Source: Glycomyces arizonensis DSM 44726 | GTDB lineage: Bacteria > Actinomycetota > Actinomycetes > Mycobacteriales > Micromonosporaceae | Reading direction: 5' to 3' | Assembly: GCF_000482705.1 (NCBI RefSeq) | Contig: NZ_AXWO01000001.1 | Span: 62,001 to 126,000, forward strand | Length of the DNA stretch: 64,000 bases | Part shown: piece after piece, positions 8,864 to 17,058 of the stretch | How the letters are laid out: each line of letters starts with the position of its first letter | Position numbering within the stretch: position 1 is the stretch's first letter | The notes under the pieces: model-generated | Seen by the model: the letters and a program-made list of their open reading frames with translations, nothing else | Databases searched by the model: none | What the model was told of the DNA's origin: nothing | Made by a program: the position numbers and the translations under genes

Positions 8864-10078
8864 TCAGGACTGGAGCCGCCTGCCCCACAGGGCCAGGCCC
8901 ATCGCGACGACCAGCATGGCCGCGAGCGTCCACGCCAGGGCGGCGAAGCCGTGGTGCGCGGCGGCCGAGGCCACCGGCGGCCCGACCGTGGCGCCGACGT
9001 AGAAGCTGAACATGGCCACCGAGGAGGCGCCCGCGCGATGCTCGCCGCCGAGCTCTCCGGCGCTCTGGAGCGCCGCCGGGGCGGCGACGCCCAGGCCGCC
9101 GACCAGGACGGCCAGGAGGATCGCGAGCGCCACGAGGTGCTCGCCGGTGAACGCGGCGGCGACCATCGCCGCCGTCGCCACGGCCACGCCGAGGGCTATC
9201 TGCGTCGGCTTCGCCAGGCGGCCCAGCGGGACCGCGAGCAGCGGCAGGGCGATCATGACCGGGAGGGCGCTGGCGCGCAGGGCCAGCAGCGGCCCGGGGC
9301 CGTCGACCACGCCGACCAGTTCGATGCCGGTGTAGACGCCGACCATCGCGGCCATCGCGAGCGCTCCGGCGCCCAGGATCGGCAGGAGCGTGCGGATGCG
9401 CAGGACGCCGATGGCGGCGGCGTAGCCGTCGACCAGGCGGGTGCCGGTGGCCGGGCGGTCGTCGAGCATGGTCCGGCGCAGCGCGAACGCCACGAGGACG
9501 AAGGCGGCGGCCGAGCCGGTGAAGACCCAGCGCCAGTCGGCGAAGGCGGTCACGGCCTGCGAGGCGATCTGGCCGATGACGGTGGCGGCCAGGAACGAGG
9601 TGGCCACCGCGGTGAGGACGACGCCGCGCCGCCGGGGCTCCATGCGGGTGGTGATGTAGGCGGTCAGCGCGGGGGGGATCGAGCCGATGATGAGGCCTTG
9701 CGCGACGCGCAGGGGGATGGCGGTCGCCAGCGACGGCGCCAGACCGGTCAACAGTGTGACCACCGCTGCGGCGATCATGCCGGTGACCAGGACGCGGCGC
9801 TGTCCGAAGCGGTCGGCCAGGGGGCCGAAGAGGACGAAGCCGCCCGCGTAGCCGAACGCGAAGGCGCTGACGATCCAGGTCATGGCGGCCGCGGTGGCGT
9901 TCCAGTCGGATTCCATGGCCGTGAACAGCGGAATCGGTGTGTACATCTGCCCGGTGGCGAGCAGTGCGGCGAAGACGAAGACGGGGAGGGTGCGGGCGAT
10001 CGGCGCGTAGCCCGGTCCGATTCGGACCGGCATCTGCGCGGGGACATCGCGTGGGATGGTGTGGGTGTCGGTTGCCAT
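8864..10078 (-). CDS. MFS transporter (YnfM/multidrug-like)
   Basis: A 404-residue 12-TM major facilitator. The loop 2-3 motif GPLADRFGQRRVLVTGMIAA is at about 85-104 and its second-half counterpart is PLGRLAKPTQIALGV. The opening ...FVFAALLATGQMYTPIPLF resembles the YnfM/arabinose-efflux branch. It is divergent from a TetR regulator whose probable operator overlaps its -35 box, so it is most likely the regulated exporter. The ATG at 10078 is preceded at one base by the predicted +1 (TTGACA-N18-TATCTT), so the mRNA may be leaderless. Confidence 0.85.
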   Translation of the reverse strand: MATDTHTIPRDVPAQMPVRIGPGYAPIARTLPVFVFAALLATGQMYTPIPLFTAMESDWNATAAAMTWIVSAFAFGYAGGFVLFGPLADRFGQRRVLVTGMIAAAVVTLLTGLAPSLATAIPLRVAQGLIIGSIPPALTAYITTRMEPRRRGVVLTAVATSFLAATVIGQIASQAVTAFADWRWVFTGSAAAFVLVAFALRRTMLDDRPATGTRLVDGYAAAIGVLRIRTLLPILGAGALAMAAMVGVYTGIELVGVVDGPGPLLALRASALPVMIALPLLAVPLGRLAKPTQIALGVAVATAAMVAAAFTGEHLVALAILLAVLVGGLGVAAPAALQSAGELGGEHRAGASSVAMFSFYVGATVGPPVASAAAHHGFAALAWTLAAMLVVAMGLALWGRRLQS

Positions 10079-10085
10079 GCGTTCG

Positions 10086-10126
10086 AAGATAGGGCCGCGC
10101 CAAGATCATTGTCAACTAAATAGTTG
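10086..10126. promoter_or_regulatory. MFS promoter with TetR-type operator
   Basis: For the minus strand: -35 TTGACA (10115-10110), 18-bp spacer, -10 TATCTT (10091-10086). An inverted repeat CAACTA-AA-TAGTTG (10113-10126) overlaps the -35. It is likely the site where the divergent TetR protein blocks the exporter. For the regulator itself TAATCT (10140-10145) serves as -10. Confidence 0.65.
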
Positions 10127-10152
10127 GTTTATCTTCTGGTAATCTGGATCTC

Positions 10153-10962
10153 ATGTCACCGCAGGAGACGAAACGCAGCGACGCCACGCGCCGGGCGCTC
10201 ATGTGCGCCGCGCGCGACGAGTTCGCCGAGCACGGCCTCGCCGGGGCGCGCGTCGACCGCATCGCCGAGGCCGCGGGCGTCAACAAGGAGCGCATCTACG
10301 GCCTGTTCGGCAGCAAGGACAAGCTCTTCGACGCCGTCCTGATCGACGCGATGCAGGAGTTCACCGAGGTGGTGGATCCGCTGAGCGCCTACGCCGACAC
10401 CGCCGCGTTCGTCGAGCAGCTCTTCGACTACCACCGCGGGCATCCGCAGCTGCTCAGGCTGATGGCCTGGGAGGCGCTGCACCGCGGCGCCGACGCCCAC
10501 GACATCGACGGCTGGCGCGACCGTCATTACCGCCGCAAGCTCGAACTGGCCATGGCCATGCACGGCACCGACGACCCGTTCAGGGCGGGCCTGACGATGC
10601 TCATCCTGTGCGGCATCCCGAACTGGGTCAACCTGATGCCGCAGGTCAGGCATCTGCTGCTGGGCGAGCGGGCCGATGATGCGGAGGCGATCAAGGCGTT
10701 CCTGTCCGCGTTCGCCGAGCGGGCGTTCACTTCGCCAGCCGACCACCCGGTCAATGGTTTGACCGATGCGGCGGAGACCGATCCGGTGGAGGCGGCGGCG
10801 GAGCGGCTGCGGCGGGCGCAGGCCGAGGCGGACGCGGCGCGCGCCGAACTGGGGGCGGCCATGCGCGCGGCCCACGCCGAGGGCACCAGCGCCAACCAGC
10901 TCGCCAAGCGCGTCACCGGGACGGTCTCGCGCCCGGTGGTGCTGAAGCTGTTGGCCGAATGA
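10153..10962 (+). CDS. TetR/AcrR family regulator with an extra C-terminal HTH-like segment
   Basis: A 269-residue regulator. The N-terminal TetR helix-turn-helix spans about residues 13-58 (FAEHGLAGARVDRIAEAAGV then ERIYGLFGSKDKLFDAVL). The ligand-binding helices follow to about 195. After an acidic linker comes an unusual tail: a coiled-coil-like AAERLRRAQAEADAARAEL and then an HTH-like stretch (AHAEGTSANQLAKRVTGTVS) to the end, resembling small resolvase or sigma-4-like helices. It is divergent from the MFS gene and probably represses it. The predicted +1 is one base before the ATG at 10153. Confidence 0.85.
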   Translation: MSPQETKRSDATRRALMCAARDEFAEHGLAGARVDRIAEAAGVNKERIYGLFGSKDKLFDAVLIDAMQEFTEVVDPLSAYADTAAFVEQLFDYHRGHPQLLRLMAWEALHRGADAHDIDGWRDRHYRRKLELAMAMHGTDDPFRAGLTMLILCGIPNWVNLMPQVRHLLLGERADDAEAIKAFLSAFAERAFTSPADHPVNGLTDAAETDPVEAAAERLRRAQAEADAARAELGAAMRAAHAEGTSANQLAKRVTGTVSRPVVLKLLAE

Positions 10963-11139
10963 TCCGGCGCCGTCCCGAGCGCGGCGGCTGCCCGCTCGCT
11001 GCGTTGGCGGCCCCGCGGCAGTGCCGATTTACGGCTCGCCGAGAGGGCGGAGGGCGGTCGCAGTATGGGGTGGCAACCGGGCTGCCTGACCACCCGGCGT
11101 TGGCGCGGAGCGAGCGCGGTCTCGGGCGACGGGCGGGCC

Positions 11140-11163
11140 GACCGGGCCGGATACGGCCCGGTC
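11140..11163. terminator. hairpin terminator between convergent genes
   Basis: A perfect 9-bp stem GACCGGGCC/GGCCCGGTC with a 6-nt loop, placed 14 nt beyond the stop of the minus-strand PEP-mutase-like gene and about 180 nt after the TetR gene. The rest of 10963-11139 shows nothing I can support. Confidence 0.6.
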
Positions 11164-11177
11164 GGGGTCAGCGGACC

Positions 11178-11990
11178 TCAGGTGCGGAGCAACCCGTTCA
11201 TGGTGCCGTAGTCGACGCCGTCCGCGACCTCGTCGTAGGAGTCGCCCTCCAGCATGCCGACCGCGGCGCGCCTGGCCAGCGCGTACGCGGCGGCCGCGAC
11301 GGACGGGCCGAGGCTGATGCGGGCCACGCCGAGCCGGTCCAGCTCCGAAGGCGCCGGAGCGCCCGGCCCGGCCAGGACGTTGAGCGGCGCGTCGATCGCC
11401 TTGACCAGCGCGGCGATCGTCTCCGCGTCGGACACTCCCGGCACGAAGATCCCGTCGGCCCCGGCTTTCAGGTACGTCGTGGCGCGGGCCACCGTCGCGG
11501 AGAACTGGGCGGCCTTCTCACTGGCGCCGCGGAGGTAGATGTCGATGCGGGCGTTGATGTAGCAGTCGGCTCCGGCGCCGTGGCGGACGGCCGCGATCCG
11601 CTCAGATTGTTCGCCGAAACTGCGCAGCACGGCCGCGTCGGTGGGATCCGAGTCCTCTATGTTGACGCCGACCGCACCGGCGTCGGCCACCGCGGCGGCG
11701 GTCTCGGCGACATCACTCGGCCGCTCCCCGTAACCGGACTCGATGTCGGCGGTCACCGGCACGTCCACCGCCCTCGCGATGCGGGCGATCGCGTCCACGG
11801 CCGCCTGGCGGTCGAGCGCGTCCCCGTCGGGGAAGCCAAGGCTCCACGCCACGCCCGCGCTCGTGGTGGCGACGGCGGGCGCGCCCGCCGCCTCGATGAC
11901 CGCCGCGCTGGCGGCGTCCCAGCAGTTCGGGAGCCGGAGCGCGGGCGTGGCGTGGAGCGCGCGGAACCGCTGCGCCTTCTCGTTCATCAT
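11178..11990 (-). CDS. isocitrate lyase/phosphoenolpyruvate mutase superfamily protein
   Basis: A 270-residue TIM-barrel protein of the ICL/PEP-mutase superfamily. Seen are PNCWDAASAAVIEAAGAPAV (about 21-40), the metal-site acids in FPDGD (54-56) and ADIESGYG (Asp82, Glu84), the VGVNIEDS strand and YINARIDIYLRG. The KKCGH loop of true isocitrate lyases is absent, so a lyase acting on a 2-methylisocitrate-like or other alpha-hydroxyacid, or a phosphonate enzyme, is more likely; the short length fits carboxyPEP-mutase-like proteins. Two adjacent ATGs (11990, 11987) are possible starts. Confidence 0.82.
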   Translation of the reverse strand: MMNEKAQRFRALHATPALRLPNCWDAASAAVIEAAGAPAVATTSAGVAWSLGFPDGDALDRQAAVDAIARIARAVDVPVTADIESGYGERPSDVAETAAAVADAGAVGVNIEDSDPTDAAVLRSFGEQSERIAAVRHGAGADCYINARIDIYLRGASEKAAQFSATVARATTYLKAGADGIFVPGVSDAETIAALVKAIDAPLNVLAGPGAPAPSELDRLGVARISLGPSVAAAAYALARRAAVGMLEGDSYDEVADGVDYGTMNGLLRT

Positions 11991-12046
11991 GTTCCCCAGT
12001 CAATCAGTTGCGCCCGGCGGCGACCGGCCACCGGGCGACATGGACG

Positions 12047-12748
12047 TCAGGTGCGGCTGACGATCTCCAGCAGGACCTGGCCGAGCTCGGTCGGCTTGGT
12101 GAACTGCGGCCAGTGGCCGGTGGGCAGGTCGACGTACTCGACGTCCTTGATCGCCGCGACCTCGCGGACGAACGGGGCGCCCTGGTCGATCCACTCCAGG
12201 ATCATCTTGCTGGGGATCTCGCAGGAGATGATCGTGGTCGGCACGTCGCGGCGGCGCTCGGAGGTGAACGAGCTGCGGTCGTAGGCGACGCCCACGGCCT
12301 CGGGGATCGACAGCGCCCGGAACCGCTCGCGCAGCTCGTCGTCGAGGTCGACGAGGTCCTCGTCCTCGAAGAAGCCCCAGTCCGGCAGCGGCAGCTCGCC
12401 GTCGACGATGGGGATCTCGTCGTTGATGACCGAGCCTTCGGGCATGGGCGCGGCGTCGACGTAGACGACGCGCGCGACCTTGTCCGGCCGGGCGTCGCTG
12501 GCGAGCTGCGCGATCGCGCCGCCGCCGGAGTGGCCGACGAGCACGACCGGCTCCTCGGCCTCGTCGATGGCGGCGACGACGAAGTCCGCGTGGTCCTTCA
12601 GGCCGATGCCCGCGCGGTCGGCGTCCTTCGACTCCTTGCCGGGCAGGGTGAGCGCGCGGACGCGGTGGCCCGCCTGTTCGAGCGGCGGCGTGACCGCGCT
12701 CCAGGTGGAGCCGTCGAGCCAGAGACCGGGAATCATGATGATGTCCAT
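12047..12748 (-). CDS. alpha/beta hydrolase (EstC-like)
   Basis: A 233-residue alpha/beta hydrolase with nucleophile Ser74 in VGHSGGG and probable catalytic His212 in PTGHWPQF. The opening IMIPGLWLDGSTWSAVTPPLEQAGH is typical of the EstC/MenH-like small hydrolases of plants and actinomycetes. The start MDIIMIPG at 12748 is chosen because the fold begins there; the longer frame overlaps the neighbouring gene. The substrate is unknown. It lies 45 nt downstream of the metallophosphoesterase gene on the same strand. Confidence 0.82.
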   Translation of the reverse strand: MDIIMIPGLWLDGSTWSAVTPPLEQAGHRVRALTLPGKESKDADRAGIGLKDHADFVVAAIDEAEEPVVLVGHSGGGAIAQLASDARPDKVARVVYVDAAPMPEGSVINDEIPIVDGELPLPDWGFFEDEDLVDLDDELRERFRALSIPEAVGVAYDRSSFTSERRRDVPTTIISCEIPSKMILEWIDQGAPFVREVAAIKDVEYVDLPTGHWPQFTKPTELGQVLLEIVSRT

Positions 12749-12793
12749 GGTTCGGAAGGTAGCCGACCTCTCCGACAATTTCCGGGATCCGGT

Positions 12794-13987
12794 TCAGGCC
12801 CGGGCCGAGCGGAGCGTCATCACGGTGATGTCCGAGGGCGCGCCGACGCGCAGCGGCGGGCCGTTGGTGCCCGCGCCGTTCGTGACGTACAGCCTCGTGT
12901 CGCCGTAGCGGCCCATGCCGCTGATCTGGCCGTCGCGGACGCGGGTGGCGAGGTGGACCGGCCACATCTGGCCGCCGTGGGTGTGGCCCGAGAGCTGGAG
13001 GTCGACGCCCCAGTCCACGGCCCGCTCGATCGCGCGGGGCTGGTGGGCCATGAGGACCGAGGCGCGGGCCGGGTCGCGGTCGCCCAGTGCCGCCTCGAAG
13101 TCGGGGCCGATCTCGTCTTCCATGTGGCGCTGCTCGACGATGAGGTCGTTGATGCCCGCGAGATCGAAGCCGGGCAGCTCGACGCGCGTGTTCGGCAGCG
13201 GGATCATGCCGAGCTCCTCGACGCGCTCGTACCACTGGTCCGCGCCGACGTAGTGCTCGGCGTTGCCCGCCACGAAATAGGCGCCGTCGCGGGCCGCGAG
13301 GCCGGCGAGGGGCTCGGTGGCCTCGCGCAGCTGGTCCGCCTCGCCGCTGGCGAGGTCGCCGACGAAGGCGATGAGGTCGGCCTGGGCGCGGTTGATCTGG
13401 TCGACGACTCTGGCGCAGTAGCCGGCGCCGCGGATGGCCGAGAAGTGGGTGTCGCCGACGACGGCGATCCGGTAGCCGTCGAACTCGCGGCCCAGCCGCG
13501 CGATCGGGACGCTCACCGGCTTCAGGCTCGGGGTGCGGTAGGCGGCGGCGAGGCCGTACCCGGTGGTGGCTGTCGCGGCGACCGCAGCGGTCACGCCGAT
13601 CGCCCGCGAGACGACCTGGCGCCGCGTGGGTCCGGCCGGTTCCGGCTCGTCTTCTTCAGGCGCTTCGGCCGGTTTGCGGCGCAGCAGCCACCAGCGGAGC
13701 GGTTCGGCCACCGCCAGCAGGCCGAGGAGGTACAGGAACGCGCCGAACCACACCAGGCCCGGCCAGCCGACCAGTTCCTGGAGCCGCAAGGGGACCGATG
13801 AGGGGACGAGGAAGCGGGCCGCGAGTCCGAAGGCGGCGAGGACGGCCAGCGCGACCGCGCCGATGCGCCGCCAGCGCGAGCCGGGCGCGGTGGTGTCGCG
13901 GAACAGCCGCCACCACAGGTACAGGTGCAGCACGGCGAAGCCGACGGTGACGGCCAGGAACCGCACCGTGAACCAGAAGAGCTCCAT
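12794..13987 (-). CDS. membrane-anchored metallophosphoesterase (YkuE-like)
   Basis: A 397-residue calcineurin-type phosphoesterase. Three N-terminal hydrophobic segments (about 5-25, 41-62, 75-95) are followed by a charged Pro/Glu linker, a further hydrophobic stretch at about 129-148, and the catalytic domain facing outward. All metal motifs are present: GDTHFS, VGDLASG, GNAEH, LMAHQP and GHTHGGQMWP. Relatives such as YkuE act on UDP-diacylglucosamine-type lipids or other phosphoesters at the membrane. It starts 10 nt after the stop of the SDR gene on the same strand and is probably co-transcribed. Confidence 0.88.
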   Translation of the reverse strand: MELFWFTVRFLAVTVGFAVLHLYLWWRLFRDTTAPGSRWRRIGAVALAVLAAFGLAARFLVPSSVPLRLQELVGWPGLVWFGAFLYLLGLLAVAEPLRWWLLRRKPAEAPEEDEPEPAGPTRRQVVSRAIGVTAAVAATATTGYGLAAAYRTPSLKPVSVPIARLGREFDGYRIAVVGDTHFSAIRGAGYCARVVDQINRAQADLIAFVGDLASGEADQLREATEPLAGLAARDGAYFVAGNAEHYVGADQWYERVEELGMIPLPNTRVELPGFDLAGINDLIVEQRHMEDEIGPDFEAALGDRDPARASVLMAHQPRAIERAVDWGVDLQLSGHTHGGQMWPVHLATRVRDGQISGMGRYGDTRLYVTNGAGTNGPPLRVGAPSDITVMTLRSARA

Positions 13988-13996
13988 CCGGGACGG

Positions 13997-14740
13997 CTAC
14001 CGGCCGGCCAGGGCGCCGCCGTTGACCTGCACGATCTGGGCGGTGACGTGGCCCGCCGCGGGCTCGGACAGCCAGAAGGCGAGCTCGGCGACGTCGGCGG
14101 GGGTCCCGGCGCGCTTGTTGAGCGTGCGATCGATCAGTCCGGCGCGGCGCTCCTCGGTCATGGAGTCGCCGAAGAACTCCGTGGCCTCGGTGTAGCCGGG
14201 GGCGATCACGTTCGCGGTGACGCCCCTGGGCCCCAGATGCCGCGACAGGTCGACCGCGTAGGGATGCAGCGCGGCCTTGGCGGCACCGTAGCTGCCGTTG
14301 CCCGAGCCCATGAAGGCCGCGATGGAGCTGAACAGGAGGAGTCTGCCGTGGTCGGCGAGGATCGGCTTGACCGCCTCGACGAGGTGTACGGCGGTCATGA
14401 CGTTCATCCGCAGGGTCTGGGTCCAGTCCCAGGAGACCGCGTCGAGGGCGTCGCCTCCTTCCGGCGCGGGCCTCCGCTCGATGCCTCCGGCGCAGGCGGC
14501 CACGATGTCGACGCCGCCGTACTCGTCGGCCAGGAAGTCGGCGACGCGGCGGCCGCCCTCGGGCTCGCCGAGGTCGGCGACGACGTAGGCGGCGCCCTCG
14601 CCGAGCCGCGCCGCCGAGGCGCGCAGGACGTCCTCGCGGCGGCCGGTGATGACCACCCGATCGCCCGCGGCGGCGAACCGCTCGGCGACGGCGTAGCCGA
14701 TGCCGGTCCCTCCACCGCTGATCACCGCTGTGCGTGGCAT
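13997..14740 (-). CDS. short-chain dehydrogenase/reductase
   Basis: A 247-residue classical SDR. The cofactor loop SGGGTGIG is at about 8-15, with GRRED after strand 2 suggesting NADP(H) preference; the ACAGG loop, catalytic Ser in LLLFSSIAA and YGAAKAA (Tyr-x3-Lys) follow, and VQVNGGALAGR ends the protein. The start MPRTAVISG at 14740 is chosen over 14764 because the fold begins immediately and an AGGAGGAGG-like sequence lies 5-15 nt upstream. The substrate is unknown. Confidence 0.87.
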   Translation of the reverse strand: MPRTAVISGGGTGIGYAVAERFAAAGDRVVITGRREDVLRASAARLGEGAAYVVADLGEPEGGRRVADFLADEYGGVDIVAACAGGIERRPAPEGGDALDAVSWDWTQTLRMNVMTAVHLVEAVKPILADHGRLLLFSSIAAFMGSGNGSYGAAKAALHPYAVDLSRHLGPRGVTANVIAPGYTEATEFFGDSMTEERRAGLIDRTLNKRAGTPADVAELAFWLSEPAAGHVTAQIVQVNGGALAGR

Positions 14741-14952
14741 GGGCGAACCTCCTCCTCGGGCCATTGATCCGCGCCGACTCTAGCGCGGCCGTCGGCGGAC
14801 CGATCGGGGCGCCTTCGGCGCTGTGCGGTCTGATCGCCTCCGGCTCCGTTCGACCTGGATGGGTGTCCGCGGCGGGCGGGGAACGCGTGCCGGGTCGGCC
14901 GCAAAATGGCGTCCCGATGGGCGATACGCCAGGTCAGCTACCCGAATCGACC

Positions 14953-14958
14953 TAGACT
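14953..14958 (+). promoter_or_regulatory. -10 box of the SpoIIE phosphatase gene
   Basis: TAGACT whose predicted +1 falls on the A of the ATG at 14965, so the transcript should be leaderless. No strong -35 is visible. Confidence 0.5.
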
Positions 14959-14964
14959 CGAGGA

Positions 14965-16077
14965 ATGAGCCCGCGGGTTCCCAGCGAGTCGGCCCTGAAG
15001 CCGGGCACGGCCGTGCCGCCCTGGGTGCGGCTGCTGCCGGTCGTGGCGCTCGCGCTCGCCGTGCTCTTTCAGGTCTCCTCCCCCGATCCGGCCCTGGTGG
15101 GACTCCCGACGGCGATCGTGCCCCTGTTGGCGGCGTTCATCCTCGGCCCGGGCGGGACGGCGGTCATCGCCGGGATCGTGATGGCCCTGGTGTTCACGCC
15201 GGTGCTGCAGTCCGACGACCTCGACACGGGGGACGCGTTCGCCATCGCCCTCGTCTGGGCCACCGGTGTGGGGGTGGCGTGGGTGCGCCAGCGGTTCCGG
15301 GCGCGGCTGGTGACCGTCGAGAGCGTCGCCGGGGCCGCCCAGCGCGCGGCCGTACCGGAGCTGCGCGATCGCGTCGACGACTTGGCCTGCGCCGGGCTGT
15401 ACCGCTCCGCGCAGCAGGGCGCGCGCGTCGGGGGCGATCTGTTCGACATCCGCCCCAGCCCGTTCGGCACGCGGATGATCCTCGGTGACGTGCAGGGGCA
15501 CGGGCTGCCCGCGGTGAGCACCGCCGCGATGCTGCTGTCGTCCTTCCACGAGGCGATCCTCGACGAGCCCGACCTCGAGCGCATCGCCGCGCGCCTGGAG
15601 CGGCGCATCGTGGTCGACGCCGACCAGGGGTACATCCCGGAGCTGTTCGCCTCGGTGCTGCTCGTCGAGTTCCCCGCGGAGGCCGACGAGATGCGGCTGC
15701 TCTCGTGCGGGCATCCGCCGCCGCTGATGCTGCGCGTCGACCGGATCGAGGAGGTCGACCTCAAGCCGAGGCCGGTGCTCGGTCTGCGACTCGAAGCGAG
15801 CGGGGGCGTCCCGCCCGTCGTGACGGTCCCGTTCCAGCCCGACGAGGTGCTGCTGGCCTATTCGGACGGGGTGAGCGAGGCGCGCGACGCGGACGGGCAG
15901 TACTACCCGCTGGCGCAGCACCTCAACGGCATGGTGGCGCCGCCTTCGCCCGGTCAGCTCATCGACTTCGTCTGGGACGACCTCAGCCGCTTCGCGGCGA
16001 GGCTCGACGACGACGTGAGTCTCCTGGCGGTCACGCGGGTAGAGCGAGCCGAAGAAACGCAACCCTATAGCCTATAA
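14965..16077 (+). CDS. membrane PP2C/SpoIIE-type serine phosphatase
   Basis: A 370-residue protein with four N-terminal hydrophobic segments (about 22-37, 43-60, 62-78, 85-105), a short linker and a SpoIIE/RsbU-type phosphatase domain. Metal-binding Asp residues are in GGDLFDI and ILGDVQGHG, and the distal acids in LLAYSDGVSEARD and DDDVSLLAV. Such enzymes dephosphorylate anti-anti-sigma factors and feed stress or developmental sigma-factor circuits. No partner kinase is adjacent. The last codons (QPYSL) are written in the AT-rich patch that continues downstream, unlike the rest of the gene. Confidence 0.88.
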   Translation: MSPRVPSESALKPGTAVPPWVRLLPVVALALAVLFQVSSPDPALVGLPTAIVPLLAAFILGPGGTAVIAGIVMALVFTPVLQSDDLDTGDAFAIALVWATGVGVAWVRQRFRARLVTVESVAGAAQRAAVPELRDRVDDLACAGLYRSAQQGARVGGDLFDIRPSPFGTRMILGDVQGHGLPAVSTAAMLLSSFHEAILDEPDLERIAARLERRIVVDADQGYIPELFASVLLVEFPAEADEMRLLSCGHPPPLMLRVDRIEEVDLKPRPVLGLRLEASGGVPPVVTVPFQPDEVLLAYSDGVSEARDADGQYYPLAQHLNGMVAPPSPGQLIDFVWDDLSRFAARLDDDVSLLAVTRVERAEETQPYSL

Positions 16078-16132
16078 GATATATGACTACAGAGCGTAGG
16101 CTATAACCCATAAGGATGTTATAGGTTATAAG
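16064..16132. repeat. AT-rich cluster of a TATARCCYATAA motif
   Basis: An AT-rich island in otherwise GC-rich DNA. It holds four copies of one motif in mixed orientation: TATAGCCTATAAG (+, 16066-16078), TATAGCCTA (-, 16105-16097), TATAACCCATAAG (+, 16102-16114) and TATAACCTATAA (-, 16130-16119). Two of the pairs form inverted repeats. It begins inside the end of the phosphatase gene. It may be a cooperative operator array or the scar or target of a mobile element. Confidence 0.6.
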
Positions 16133-16476
16133 ACTGATCGACTGTACGAGTGGGGAGGCCGCACAGCCGTCCAATCCTCCGCGCAGTGGTGGCCTCCTCC
16201 AGGCGGGACTCGGAGGCGCCTCATGACGATCTACACGGCCAGCGGCCGGGCGGCTCTCTCCAGGCGGGACTCAGAGCGGCTCGCGGTCAGCGGCCCGCGG
16301 CGGAGCGGCGTGGCATTTCCATTATCTGCGCGGTGGCCACTTGGCGGCGTATACGTTCGGCCGGCGCCGCGGGAACCTCTTCGAGAAATTCTTCGCGCTC
16401 GCTGTCGATTCGGGCCCCGCCCGTTCGACATGGGGGTGAACGGCGATCTTCACACCACAGAGAGCAGGAAAGCATC
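16078..16476. other. intergenic stretch between phosphatase and RibD-like genes
   Basis: About 400 bp without a recognised complete gene. It contains the AT-rich motif array, a near-identical 18-bp direct repeat (TCCAGGCGGGACTC then RGAG) at 16198-16215 and 16259-16276, and a short protein-like frame without a start at 16296-16439. A purine-rich ribosome-binding site (AGAGCAGGAAAG) precedes the next gene. Confidence 0.5.
16296..16439 (+). pseudogene. possible 3' remnant of a coding sequence
   Basis: A frame ending in TGA at 16437 reads AWHFHYLRGGHLAAYTFGRR and then GNLFEKFFALAVDSGPARST: a protein-like composition with aromatic residues and no start codon. I cannot place it in a family. It could be the tail of a gene whose front was lost by recombination between the 18-bp direct repeats just upstream, or it could be chance. 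Confidence 0.25.
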
Positions 16477-17040
16477 ATGCGCACACTCATCGTCACCGCG
16501 TTCGTGTCCGTCGACGGCGTCATGGAGGCCCCCGGCGGCGAGCCCGGCTACAGGAACACCGGCTGGACCTTCAAGCACATCGAGTTCGACGAGGCCGCCT
16601 ACGAGATCAAGGGGCGCGAGAAGGAGGAGGCCGCCGCCCTGCTGGTGGGCCGCCGCTCCTACGAGGCGTTCGCGCCCGTCTGGCCCTCGATGGAGGAGTT
16701 CGCGGAGTACAACGCCATGCCGCGCTACGTCGTCTCCACCACCTTGGAGAACGACGACCCGCGGTGGCCGGCCACCGTGCTGCGCTCGGTCGACGACGTC
16801 GCCGCGCTCAAGGAGGCCGAGGGCGGTCCGATCATCGTGCACGGCAGCGCAGAGCTCGGGCGGAGCCTGGCGGAGGCGGGATTGGTCGACCGCTACCACC
16901 TGCTCGTCTTTCCACTGCTCCTCGGGGCGGGCAAGCGCCTGTTCAGCGAGGCCGACAAAGACGCCGTGAAGCTGCGCCTCACCGAGCACGAGACCTATGC
17001 GAACGGCATCCAGAAGCAGGTCTTCGACGTCGTCCGCTGA
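16477..17040 (+). CDS. dihydrofolate reductase family protein (RibD C-terminal type)
   Basis: A 187-residue RibD_C/YwjB-like reductase domain protein. The N-terminus TLIVTAFVSVDGVMEAPGG, the ALLVGRRSYEAFAPVWPS block (about 50-67), the IIVHGSAELGRSLAEAGLVD NADPH-binding loop (about 110-130) and LVFPLLLGAGKRLF are all diagnostic. These stand-alone proteins are NADPH-dependent reductases of unknown substrate, common in actinomycetes as stress or drug-response genes. The ATG follows an AGGAAAG ribosome-binding site. It is flanked by unusual repeat-rich non-coding DNA on both sides. Confidence 0.87.
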   Translation: MRTLIVTAFVSVDGVMEAPGGEPGYRNTGWTFKHIEFDEAAYEIKGREKEEAAALLVGRRSYEAFAPVWPSMEEFAEYNAMPRYVVSTTLENDDPRWPATVLRSVDDVAALKEAEGGPIIVHGSAELGRSLAEAGLVDRYHLLVFPLLLGAGKRLFSEADKDAVKLRLTEHETYANGIQKQVFDVVR

Positions 17041-17058
17041 GGGCGCACTCCTCTGTTG

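Noticed and set aside
10963..11139. A gene between the TetR and PEP-mutase-like genes
   Set aside because: Frames here lack consistent third-position G/C bias, ribosome-binding sites or protein-like composition.
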